Positions 1-7,217 of a DNA stretch of 14,020 bases are shown one piece after another (the stretch's first letter is position 1; each line of letters starts with the position of its first letter). This DNA comes from Blautia sp. (GTDB lineage Bacteria > Bacillota > Clostridia > Lachnospirales > Lachnospiraceae). The stretch is from the NCBI GenBank assembly GCA_017515945.1, contig JAFWDX010000264.1:1-14020 (forward strand), in the 5' to 3' direction. The notes below the pieces were generated by a model that worked only from the letters and a program-made list of their open reading frames with translations, was not told the DNA's origin and made no database searches. A program made the translations under genes and the position numbers.

Positions 1-24
1 GCCGAACCTGTCCCCCTGACTCAT
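1..24. repeat. Fragment of a dispersed intergenic repeat at the window edge
   Basis: The first 24 bases contain CCGAACCTG and end in CTGACTCAT. CCGAACCTG recurs at 8475-8483, and ATGAGTCAGG (the complement of the CTGACTCAT end) occurs at 7304-7313. The left part lies outside the window, so its extent cannot be judged. From 25 to 91 I see only the leader of the next gene and no convincing promoter. Confidence 0.3.
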
Positions 25-91
25 AATTGTAAACTAAATGTCGATTGTTTTCCCGCTTCCATAATGGTAAGGTATACACGGGAGGTGCATA

Positions 92-994
92 ATGAAACAT
101 ACGACACTCGGTGCTTATATACGTTCTCTTAGGATTCAGAATGAAATGACGCAGGCTCAGCTCGCCGACAAGGTGGGCGTGACTGACAAAGCTGTTTCAA
201 AATGGGAAAGGGATCTTTCATACCCGGATGTAGCATTGTTTCCGAAACTGGCCGATCTCCTCGGAGTCACGGTCGACGACCTGTTAAACGGATGCCTGGA
301 TGAAGAGCAGCCTTCCAGACTGCTGCAGATCCTTGGCATGAATCACGATATACGCACGCCGCTTCACATCATCCTGGGCTGCGTCAACCTGGCCGAGCTT
401 CACCAGAATGACCCTGAGCTCATCAGGAGATACCTCAAGAGTATCCGCATCTCAGGGGAATACCTGCTTAAATCTATTGATTACCTGATGCAGGTCACCT
501 ACCGGGATCAGAAGTCCATCGGCGAAAAAGAATATCCCGCGAATATCCGCGAACTGGGAGAATACCTCAACAGGCGAGAGGAAGCCCGGATCAATGCCGG
601 ACAGGGATATGATTTCTCCGGCAGGCGGATCCTCGTGGCGGAGGACATCCTGCTGAACAGAGAGATCCTTTCGGAGTTCATCCGCCAGACCGGGGCTTCA
701 GCAGATTACGCCTCAGACGGCCGCGAATGCTTAAAGAAAATAGAGGAAGCTCCCGCGGGGCACTATGACCTGATCCTGATGGACATCATGATGCCGGAAA
801 TGGACGGACTCGAAGCGACCCGCCGCATCCGTGCCCTGCCGGATCCCCGCAAGGCATTGATTCCGATCATCGCCGTCAGCGCGGATGTAAATGACAAAGA
901 ACGCCAGGCAGCTTTGGACGCCGGAATGAATGATTTTACGGAGAAACCGATCTTTATCGATAAGCTGATGGAGACTATGAAGAAGTATATATAA
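92..994 (+). CDS. XRE-family HTH / HisKA-like / receiver-domain fusion regulator without ATPase domain
   Basis: A 300-residue cytoplasmic regulator. Residues 5-65 form an XRE helix-turn-helix (MTQAQLADKVGVTDKAVSKW), which should bind DNA. Residues 78-135 resemble a HisKA dimerisation domain with the H-box MNHDIRTPLHIILG, putting the candidate phospho-histidine at His85. Residues 178-300 are a complete receiver domain: acidic pair Glu184/Asp185, phospho-acceptor Asp231 in LILMDIMMPEMDG, Ser263 and Lys285 in EKP. Only about 40 residues separate the HisKA part from the receiver, so there is no room for a HATPase_c domain (N, G1 and G2 boxes absent). The protein therefore cannot phosphorylate itself and probably receives phosphate from another kinase or works as a phosphorelay intermediate (inference). 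The ATG at 92 follows a good ribosome binding site, GGAGGTG at 81-87. There is no membrane segment. It may be a shortened relative of XRE/hybrid-kinase fusions. Confidence 0.85.
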   Translation: MKHTTLGAYIRSLRIQNEMTQAQLADKVGVTDKAVSKWERDLSYPDVALFPKLADLLGVTVDDLLNGCLDEEQPSRLLQILGMNHDIRTPLHIILGCVNLAELHQNDPELIRRYLKSIRISGEYLLKSIDYLMQVTYRDQKSIGEKEYPANIRELGEYLNRREEARINAGQGYDFSGRRILVAEDILLNREILSEFIRQTGASADYASDGRECLKKIEEAPAGHYDLILMDIMMPEMDGLEATRRIRALPDPRKALIPIIAVSADVNDKERQAALDAGMNDFTEKPIFIDKLMETMKKYI

Positions 995-1003
995 TGAGCC
1001 TAC

Positions 1004-1039
1004 GGGCCAGGTTCCTTCATGAAGGAACCTGGCCCTTTG
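1004..1039 (+). terminator. Perfect 32-base palindrome, probable transcription terminator
   Basis: Arms GGGCCAGGTTCCTTC (1004-1018) and GAAGGAACCTGGCCC (1021-1035) are exact complements around AT, starting 10 bases after the preceding stop codon. The tail is CTTTGACTTGTT, only modestly T-rich. The position and very stable stem favour a terminator. The inner part TCATGAAGGAACCTG (1017-1031) recurs with one change at 7316-7330, so it may also be a repeat unit. Confidence 0.6.
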
Positions 1040-1062
1040 ACTTGTTCTTGCCAAAATTTTAG

Positions 1063-1091
1063 TAGATTTATTTTCAAAATAGTTATATCAT
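1063..1091 (+). promoter_or_regulatory. Weak candidate sigma-A promoter for the MFS/phosphatase pair
   Basis: The AT-rich stretch 1055-1096 contains TAGATT (1063-1068, 3/6 to -35), a 17-base spacer and TATCAT (1086-1091, 5/6 to -10). It is the best match I find between the upstream terminator and the start codon at 1173. An overlapping TAAAAT at 1091-1096 is an alternative -10. The weak -35 keeps confidence low. Confidence 0.3.
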
Positions 1092-1172
1092 AAAATAGTC
1101 CGAAAAGCACAGACGGACGCTCCTTTCGTATTCTCAAAAATCTGTCAAATATCAGGGAGAAAAGGTTTTCAT

Positions 1173-4100
1173 ATGCTTAAGAGAAAGACGATACTTGCTC
1201 TGATCAGGGTTTTCGTGCTTATAGCAAGTCTGACAGTCGTATTTTTCCTGCGTGACTGGCTCCTGGTCAGCCCGTTTAAATCCGTTGAGCTGAGTGAGGT
1301 CACCTATGCCTCCAGGGATCCTGACGGCAATCTGTACGTGATCGACCATGCAGGCGAACGGATCATAAAGGCGGATCCGGAGGGCCGGATCCAGTGGCGG
1401 CTCAAGGCCGGTGACGAAACTTTTGAAAAGGCTGTGAGGCTCGGCACAGACGGATCCGGCCATGTCTATGTGCAGGATGTTCGGATCAGGAGAGGCATAA
1501 GGCTTGAAAGCGAGGCAATCGTCCGGTTTGACGCAGGTGACGGAGCAGTTGAAGACTGCATTTTCAAAAGAAGCGCGCAGGATGAACAGATCCGCCACTC
1601 CATCATCGGTCTCTTTTCTTCAGGGGATGGTGCGTCGATCTTTCTGTGCGATGCAGAGGGGATCCGTCTTTTGTCCCTTTATTCCGACGAAAAAATCGAC
1701 TACCCCCTGTCCGGGGCGGATGAGCTTGTCCTGAATGCCGCTTTTGATGAGGGATCCGGAACGCTTTGGTACTGCACCTTCAACGGCCGGATATACCGCT
1801 ATGTTGACGGAGAGCAGGATGAACTGGTTTACGACGACTCCCAGCATGTCCGTGAAAACGAGAGCACACCGCGCGGCGTGGCTTTCCTGGACGGAACGCT
1901 TTACGCTCCGGACAGAGGGCTCCGGTGTCTGGTCTCCATCGACGCTGCGGCCGGCGGGGTATCGTTTCTCGAGGATGAGCTTTCATGGGAGGAGCGTGAA
2001 CTTCCTGAAAGCGTAAACGCGGACTATGTTCTTACCTCCGTGACGGAGAACTGCGTGAAGCTGTGGGATGGAGAGCAGAGCACGGATATTACCGAGCTCT
2101 CCCTGAGCCGGGATCTGAAGGCCATGACCTGTCTGCTCTGGATCTGTCTGACCATTCTGATCCTCAGCGCGGTCATGGATGTGTTTCTTTTTATCCGCTT
2201 TTTTATCCGGAAAGCCAGCTCCATGATGCGCATCGTATCGGTGGTCATTCTAAGCGTGTGTATTCTGTCCGCCATTCTGGTCGGCTCGCTCCTTCCGGGC
2301 TTTAATGAGCAGCTGCTGGAATCAAAGTTTGAAAAAGCCAATTTATGTGTGGCACTTACACTGGAACAGCTGCCCATCGATGCTTTTCTGAATCTGGACG
2401 AATCCTCGGATTTCCTGGGCGAAGATTATCTGGCTGTCCGCCAGGTCGTTGACAGGATCTTCAAGTCCGGGTCGGGAACCGCGTCTGATCTGTACTGTAC
2501 CTTCTACAGAGTCCTGGGCGATCATGACACCATCACGATCACCTACTCAATGGATGAAAATTCGATGCTGTTTCCCTACGCGTGGGAATATGAAGGCTCC
2601 GATGAGCAGGCGATCCTGAGCTCCGGAGTGGGAAAACAGTATGTGCACCGCAGCGTTGAGGGAAGTTATCTGTTTGTGGTCGATCCGGTCATGGATGAGA
2701 ACGGAAAACCGGTCGGCCTGATCGAGGTCGGGACCGATCTGTACAGCTATGAAGCGCAGAACCGGAAGCTTTTCCTGAATCTGCTGATCGACCTGATCGC
2801 GATCACGGCGGTCTCCGTCATGGTGCTGATTGAAGCGATTTATTTTATCCGGGGGCAGAGAGAATACCGGGAAATACAGGAAAAAAATCCCGCAGCCGGT
2901 CATCTGACACCCGGGGTGCTGCGGCTGATCACTTTTATGGTCTTCTTTTTCACGAACCTGACCACGGCAATCCTGCCGAACCACGCTATAAAACTGGCTG
3001 CCAGGGCAAACATCCCCGGGATTTCCTCGGAAATCCTGGCCGCGGTTCCGCTCTCGGCTGAGGTCGTCGCGGGCGCGGTCTTTTCGATCCTCGGCGCCGG
3101 GCTGATCAGAAAGCTGTCGCTTCGACGGTCTGTTCTCCTGTGCGCGGTCCTTTTCACTGCAGGGCTTTTCCTGAGAGTCATTCCCAATTACTGGATACTG
3201 ACGCTGGGAAGCCTGGTGATCGGTATCGGATGGGGCGTGATCCTTCTCGCGGTCAATACGGCGATCGCCTGTATGCCCGGTACGCAGAAGGATGTCGGCT
3301 TTGCCTTTTATAACGCAGCCGCGCTGAACGGCGTCAATTCCGGAACGGTTTTCGGCGGCTTCCTGCTGAACTGGATCTCCGGCACGGCATTGTTCGCCGT
3401 GACAGCTGCTGCAAGCGTGGGACTTTATTTTGTGGTCAGACTCTATCTGGTCCGCGCATATGAACAGGAAAATGAGGCAGAGGATGATGAACAGTCCTCC
3501 TCCATCAATCTCCGACAGTTCCTGTTTACACCGCGCATCCTGGGATTTTTTATAATGCTGGTGGTGCCGGTTCTGATCGGCAGCTATTACCTGATCTACC
3601 TGTTCCCGATCATCGGTACCAGGTGGGGACTTTCCGAGACACATGTCGGATATGCCTATCTGCTGAACGGCCTGTGTGTGATGGCGCTCAGCAGTACGAT
3701 GACGGGTGTGTTCACGAAGCTGCACAAAAAACGGACCGGCCTGGTCCTGTCCGCGGTGCTGTATGCGGCTTCCTTCCTGATCGTGGCCGTATTCCGTTCG
3801 ATCCCTGCGCTTCTCGCCTCACTGCTGATCCTGGGTTTCTCGGACAGCTTTGGCCTGCCGCTGCAGACCAGCTACTATACGGACCTGGAGGAGACCAGAC
3901 GATTCGGCGAGGACAGGGCGTTGGGCATATACAGCCTGTTTGAGAATACGTCTCAGGCTCTTGGCCCGTTCGTTTTCAGCTGGGCTCTGGTCGTGGGTGT
4001 CGGGAAAGGACTGATGCTGATCGCAGGTGTGATCGCGGCTCTTGCCGTGGCATTCCTGCTGAGCAGCATCGTCAGCGGAAAAAAACGGACGGAGGCATGA
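1173..4100 (+). CDS. MFS transporter-like protein with N-terminal propeller-like and Cache-like sensory domains
   Basis: A 975-residue inner-membrane protein built as a chain of modules. TM1 is at 8-26. Residues 40-310 are extracytoplasmic with repeated blocks of the DPDGNLYVID type, resembling an NHL/SMP-30-like beta-propeller. TM2 is at 319-345 and TM3 at 352-374. Residues 375-533 form a second extracytoplasmic domain, Cache-like, ending in DENGKPVGLIEVGTDL. TM4 is at 534-558. Residues 582-968 hold twelve further hydrophobic helices of an MFS domain, including a degenerate motif-A loop (GAGLIRKLSLRR, 641-652). The helix count places both large domains outside and the MFS N-terminus inside, which is self-consistent. 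The substrate is unknown; the MFS part may transport or may only transmit a signal. The start ATG follows AGGGAGA at 1154-1160. The SpoIIE-type phosphatase gene begins 79 bases downstream and is probably cotranscribed. Confidence 0.85.
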   Translation: MLKRKTILALIRVFVLIASLTVVFFLRDWLLVSPFKSVELSEVTYASRDPDGNLYVIDHAGERIIKADPEGRIQWRLKAGDETFEKAVRLGTDGSGHVYVQDVRIRRGIRLESEAIVRFDAGDGAVEDCIFKRSAQDEQIRHSIIGLFSSGDGASIFLCDAEGIRLLSLYSDEKIDYPLSGADELVLNAAFDEGSGTLWYCTFNGRIYRYVDGEQDELVYDDSQHVRENESTPRGVAFLDGTLYAPDRGLRCLVSIDAAAGGVSFLEDELSWEERELPESVNADYVLTSVTENCVKLWDGEQSTDITELSLSRDLKAMTCLLWICLTILILSAVMDVFLFIRFFIRKASSMMRIVSVVILSVCILSAILVGSLLPGFNEQLLESKFEKANLCVALTLEQLPIDAFLNLDESSDFLGEDYLAVRQVVDRIFKSGSGTASDLYCTFYRVLGDHDTITITYSMDENSMLFPYAWEYEGSDEQAILSSGVGKQYVHRSVEGSYLFVVDPVMDENGKPVGLIEVGTDLYSYEAQNRKLFLNLLIDLIAITAVSVMVLIEAIYFIRGQREYREIQEKNPAAGHLTPGVLRLITFMVFFFTNLTTAILPNHAIKLAARANIPGISSEILAAVPLSAEVVAGAVFSILGAGLIRKLSLRRSVLLCAVLFTAGLFLRVIPNYWILTLGSLVIGIGWGVILLAVNTAIACMPGTQKDVGFAFYNAAALNGVNSGTVFGGFLLNWISGTALFAVTAAASVGLYFVVRLYLVRAYEQENEAEDDEQSSSINLRQFLFTPRILGFFIMLVVPVLIGSYYLIYLFPIIGTRWGLSETHVGYAYLLNGLCVMALSSTMTGVFTKLHKKRTGLVLSAVLYAASFLIVAVFRSIPALLASLLILGFSDSFGLPLQTSYYTDLEETRRFGEDRALGIYSLFENTSQALGPFVFSWALVVGVGKGLMLIAGVIAALAVAFLLSSIVSGKKRTEA

Positions 4101-4179
4101 GCCTGACGCATATACCGCAGGTACAGTTTCTTTCGTTCCGGTGAGACCATCGACTCTTCCTGAAAGGAAACGCAAATTT

Positions 4180-5832
4180 ATGCAAAAGAAAAACCGCATC
4201 GGCCGTAAATTGATTGCGCTGCTTTATCTGTTTTTCAGTATCATCGTCATCCTGCTCCTGGTCGGCAGCTACCTGGCCCACAGCAATGAGGTAGACGGGA
4301 TATACAAGGAGCGGGTCGAGAGGATCAGCAGTATCGCGGCTTCCCTCCTGGATGGTGATTTTGTAAAGGAGCTGCGTGCTCTGACGGATTCTGAAGATTT
4401 TCAGGAGCTGCACAGGGAAGCCGTCGCAAAGGACGATCCTGAGATCCTGAATGACTGTCTCAGAGAAAAAGGTCTGTATGACAGGTATGTCCAAAGCACG
4501 GAGCTGCTCCGGAATCTGCAGGAGAGAGCCGGAGTGGAGTATTTATATGTACAGAATGTGGGGAAGGAAGACGCAGTATACCTTCTGGATCCGAGCGAAT
4601 CCGTACTGAACCTTGGCTTTCATGAAAAAAATGCGGATGAGCTCGCGGATGTGATCACCAATGTCCGGCTGCCTGCGACCGTGACCCAATCGGAATACGG
4701 CTGGCTGTGCACCTGTGCGGAGCTGGTCCATGCCTCCGACGGCTCTGTACCTGCAGTCGTCTGTGCGGATCTGGACATGAACCAGATCATAAAAAGGCGG
4801 CACGAGTTCGCGTTTGTCATGTTCATTCTGAGCGTGGCTGTCCTGCTTGGCGCGGCAGTGGGCGGGAGCTTTTATATCCGGAAGGTTGTCTCGGATCCCA
4901 TTACCCGGCTGGCACGGGAAGCCGGCGCTTTCGGGCAGGCAGAGGATGAAGAAACCCTGAAAGCCCAGGTCATCACCCTTCCGGAAAAAAGGGACGATGA
5001 GATCTGGGATCTCTACGCGGACATTCAGAAAATGCAGCAGGGCATCATCCAGTACATGGATAATCTGAAGGTCGTAACGGAGGAAAAAGAACGGATCGGG
5101 ACGGAGCTGAATATCGCGAATCAGATCCAGGCAAGCATGCTGCCGAACATGTTTCCCGCATTTCCTGACCGCCAGGAGTTCGATATCTATGCCAAGATGA
5201 AGCCGGCCAAAATGGTCGCGGGGGATTTCTATGATTTCTTCCTGATCGACGACGATCATCTGGGCATCGTCATGGCGGACGTCTCCGGAAAAGGCATTCC
5301 CGCGTCGCTCTTTATGATGATGGCAAAGATCGTCATCAGCAATTTTGCCCTGCCCGGGAGCTCTCCTCATGAGATCCTGGAGGAGGCCAACGAACGCATC
5401 TGCAGGAACAATGACGCCGAAATGTTTGTCACCGTATGGCTCGGCATCCTGACCATATCCACCGGCCATATTGTTGCAGCCAACGCAGGCCATGAATATC
5501 CTGTCGTGCAGAATATCGACGGAACCTATGAGCTGATGAAGGATAAGCATGGCTTCGTCATCGGAGGCATGGACGGGGTCCGTTACAGAGATTATGAGTT
5601 CGTTCTGCAGCCTGGCCAGACGGTTTTCCTTTATACAGACGGAGTACCGGAAGCGACAAGAATGGACAATGAACAATTCGGGACCGGGCGTTTGCTCGAG
5701 GCATTGAACCGGAGACCGCACGCGGAATTGAAAGAAATGATACAGCATGTACAGCAGGAGGTTGACGATTTTGTCGGAGACGCTGAGCAGTTTGACGACA
5801 TTACCATGCTCGCGCTGCGCTACAGAGGATGA
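4180..5832 (+). CDS. Membrane-bound SpoIIE-family PP2C serine/threonine phosphatase with sensor and HAMP domains
   Basis: A 550-residue signalling phosphatase. TM1 is at 11-33, an extracytoplasmic Cache-like sensor at 34-206, TM2 at 209-232, a HAMP region plus helical linker at 233-320, and the SpoIIE/RsbU-type PP2C catalytic domain at about 335-548. The metal-binding acidic residues are all present: Asp349 (AGDFYD), Asp367 (MADVSGKG), Asp487 (LYTDGVPEA) and Asp539/Asp540 (QFDDITML). Family members dephosphorylate phosphoserine on STAS-domain antagonists in partner-switching pathways, but no such partner lies in the window, so the substrate is unknown. I chose ATG 4180, just ahead of MQKKNRIGRK and TM1, with AAAGG at 4164-4168. 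An in-frame GTG at 4141 would add 13 residues but has no ribosome binding site. It follows the MFS-sensor gene and probably forms one signalling unit with it (inference). Confidence 0.9.
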   Translation: MQKKNRIGRKLIALLYLFFSIIVILLLVGSYLAHSNEVDGIYKERVERISSIAASLLDGDFVKELRALTDSEDFQELHREAVAKDDPEILNDCLREKGLYDRYVQSTELLRNLQERAGVEYLYVQNVGKEDAVYLLDPSESVLNLGFHEKNADELADVITNVRLPATVTQSEYGWLCTCAELVHASDGSVPAVVCADLDMNQIIKRRHEFAFVMFILSVAVLLGAAVGGSFYIRKVVSDPITRLAREAGAFGQAEDEETLKAQVITLPEKRDDEIWDLYADIQKMQQGIIQYMDNLKVVTEEKERIGTELNIANQIQASMLPNMFPAFPDRQEFDIYAKMKPAKMVAGDFYDFFLIDDDHLGIVMADVSGKGIPASLFMMMAKIVISNFALPGSSPHEILEEANERICRNNDAEMFVTVWLGILTISTGHIVAANAGHEYPVVQNIDGTYELMKDKHGFVIGGMDGVRYRDYEFVLQPGQTVFLYTDGVPEATRMDNEQFGTGRLLEALNRRPHAELKEMIQHVQQEVDDFVGDAEQFDDITMLALRYRG

Positions 5833-5856
5833 GCAGATGATTCCGCGAATATATGC

Positions 5857-5871
5857 GTAACTGTTCAGCCA
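5857..5871 (+). repeat. Copy 1 of 15-base dispersed unit
   Basis: GTAACTGTTCAGCCA differs in one base from the left end of the palindromic element at 5910-5924 and lies 53 bases upstream in the same orientation. It may be the remnant of a neighbouring copy of that element. Confidence 0.5.
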
Positions 5872-5909
5872 AAAGGTCACTCATGGGTACGTATACTCAA
5901 TGAAAAATA

Positions 5910-6116
5910 GTAACTGTTCAGTCAGTACCTTGCATTTATTGCGACACCGCAGGCGTGCCCTGGCAGGTGCGTGGAACAAAAGCTCAATAGCCAGGGTCAC
6001 ACTGAAGGCGTCCTTGGGCGGCGCACTTTTAATGCAACGAAAGGAGCCTGCGGCTCCCAAGGGACGCCTTCGGTGTGGCCTTGTAACTGTGAAGGAGCTT
6101 GTGACTGAATAGTTAC
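5910..6116. repeat. 207-base palindromic intergenic element with 15-base terminal inverted repeats
   Basis: The ends are GTAACTGTTCAGTCA (5910-5924) and TGACTGAATAGTTAC (6102-6116), complementary except for one base. Inside are two strong hairpins. One has arms 5955-5964 and 5990-6000 (10 bp, one bulge). The other has arms 5998-6018 and 6056-6077 (21 pairs with one bulged G and one G-T pair). A small GGAGCC-TGC-GGCTCC hairpin (6043-6057) sits near the loop of the second. The last 37 bases (6080-6116) match 8492-8528 at 30 positions. It fills the gap between the phosphatase and the DUF2156 gene. No transposase is present, so it could be a MITE-like or REP/BIME-like repeat or a structured RNA. 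I see no convincing gene in 5833-6139; the open frame at 5900-6112 simply runs through the palindromes. Confidence 0.65.
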
Positions 6117-6139
6117 GAAATTTCGGATTATGGATATAT

Positions 6140-6985
6140 ATGTTTCGAGAGATAAAACTAAGTGATCAGGCATGGATCGAACGCTGCCGGGATGAAAGGA
6201 CCAACGCGCTTACCGTCCTCTCATTTCCGGCGGTTTATACCTGGCAGTCCTCCTTTGGACTGACCATCGACGGAGATGAGGATTATTATATTATCCGAAG
6301 TGAAGCAGATCAGGGATACTATTATCCTGTCGGCTCACAGGAAGCCGTCCGCGGTTGTATCAGCGAACTGCTCCAAAAGCAGGGTTCTCTTAAGCTGATC
6401 TACGTGCCTGAATCAGAACTGAAATGGCTGGAAGAGCTGGGCGCAAAGACAAGACGGGAACCGGATTCCAGCGAATATGTATACCGGAGCAGCTCCCTCG
6501 CCCTGAATGACAGGGATTCCGGGAAAAACTACCGTGAAAAGGTAAGGCATTTCAGCCGGGATAACAAATGGAAGATCAGATCCTTTCATTTCCCTGAGGA
6601 TAATGAATTCCTGAAGCAGATAGCCGCGGCTCCGGACCGGGAGAAAAGAGGAAGCTATTCGAATCTGCAGGCCATGCGCCGTGCAGCGGAACATCCCCTT
6701 GAACTCGACCTCTCGGGAGTCTATATCGAGACTGATCTGGGTGAGTGGGCATTTCTGCTGGGATATCCGTCGACTTCACAGATCTATGATCTGACCTTTC
6801 TGTCATACAGCATCAGTATCTCACGCAATGTGGTGCCGGCCTGCATATGTGAACTGGCAAAACGGGTGTGCGACAGATTTCCGCTGATCAATATGGAGGA
6901 TGATATGGGGATAGAGGGACTGAGGACAATGAAGAAACTCTATCATCCGGTGTTTATGCTGGACAGTTATACGGCTGTATTATAA
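6140..6985 (+). CDS. DUF2156 family protein (GNAT-like, related to the LPG synthase catalytic region)
   Basis: A 281-residue soluble protein with the C-terminal signature of DUF2156: INMEDDMGIEGLRTMKKLYHP at residues 250-270 followed by a Y-T-A end. The basic segment KNYREKVRHFSRDN (129-142) matches the conserved central block of the family. DUF2156 is related in fold to GNAT acyltransferases and to the aminoacyl-transfer domain of MprF. The substrate of stand-alone members such as this is unknown. There is no signal peptide or membrane helix, so it should be cytoplasmic. The ATG at 6140 has no clear ribosome binding site, and the palindromic element ends only 23 bases upstream, so expression may be weak or depend on upstream transcription. 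The stop codon (6983-6985) directly abuts the promoter of the next small gene. Confidence 0.8.
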   Translation: MFREIKLSDQAWIERCRDERTNALTVLSFPAVYTWQSSFGLTIDGDEDYYIIRSEADQGYYYPVGSQEAVRGCISELLQKQGSLKLIYVPESELKWLEELGAKTRREPDSSEYVYRSSSLALNDRDSGKNYREKVRHFSRDNKWKIRSFHFPEDNEFLKQIAAAPDREKRGSYSNLQAMRRAAEHPLELDLSGVYIETDLGEWAFLLGYPSTSQIYDLTFLSYSISISRNVVPACICELAKRVCDRFPLINMEDDMGIEGLRTMKKLYHPVFMLDSYTAVL

Positions 6986-7014
6986 TTGACACATTGACTG
7001 TAGAACGATAGAAT
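6986..7014 (+). promoter_or_regulatory. Near-consensus sigma-A promoter of the small structured gene
   Basis: TTGACA (6986-6991, 6/6), a spacer of exactly 17 bases, and TAGAAT (7009-7014, 5/6). Predicted start near 7021. It begins on the base after the DUF2156 stop codon, so the downstream unit is transcribed on its own. Confidence 0.8.
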
Positions 7015-7095
7015 TCCTTTGTCCTCATTCGAGGACAGAGGCACTGCGATAAGACGGCAGGCGGTTGACTATTATCTCCGAAAGGAGGTGACAGG

Positions 7096-7173
7096 ATGCG
7101 ACTTACATTACATATCGGTATTTTCACCGTTACGATAATCGTAAAACGCAACAACCGCCACTCGGCCAAGTGA
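7096..7173 (+). CDS. 25-residue hydrophobic/basic peptide, candidate type I toxin-like small protein
   Basis: ATG at 7096 lies 7 bases after a complete Shine-Dalgarno, AAAGGAGGTG (7081-7090), and the frame stops at TGA 7171-7173. The peptide starts MRLTLHIGIFTVTIIV, a short hydrophobic run with scattered polar residues, and ends in the basic tail KRNNRHSAK. A perfect ribosome binding site, a dedicated promoter and mRNA folding that masks translation all argue for real, tightly controlled translation. Small peptides with this shape commonly act at the membrane as type I toxins or holin-like toxins. I do not recognise the exact family. It could instead be a leader peptide, but no gene follows on this strand. 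Confidence 0.65.
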   Translation: MRLTLHIGIFTVTIIVKRNNRHSAK

Positions 7174-7187
7174 CGGTTGTTTGACTG

Positions 7188-7217
7188 ATTAGTTAAATCA
7201 ATTTGATCTGAAGACAA
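7188..7217 (-). promoter_or_regulatory. Possible antisense promoter opposite the small ORF
   Basis: On the - strand TTGTCT (7217-7212, 4/6), 18 bases, then ACTAAT (7193-7188, 4/6). Transcription would start near 7181 and run across the stop-codon hairpin and the small ORF, as an antitoxin RNA would. The match is mediocre and the -35 lies in the 3' arm of the long-range helix, so this is only a candidate. Confidence 0.25.

Noticed and set aside
28..91. Promoter for the first regulator
   Set aside because: Candidates such as TTGTTT with TAAGGT match poorly; no pair of boxes with acceptable spacing reaches a credible score.
2547..3725. Long open frame on the - strand opposite the MFS gene (392 codons)
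   Set aside because: Strongly polar, compositionally odd translation complementary to hydrophobic membrane helices. Typical antisense shadow.
4543..5880. Long open frame on the - strand opposite the phosphatase gene (445 codons)
   Set aside because: It lies antisense to a protein with full family motifs, its translation is Asp/His/Arg/Gln-rich with no recognisable domain, and it has no ribosome binding site. It is a coding shadow.
5900..6112. 70-codon + strand ORF
   Set aside because: It runs through nested palindromes and the terminal inverted repeats, lacks a ribosome binding site, and its translation shows no domain features.
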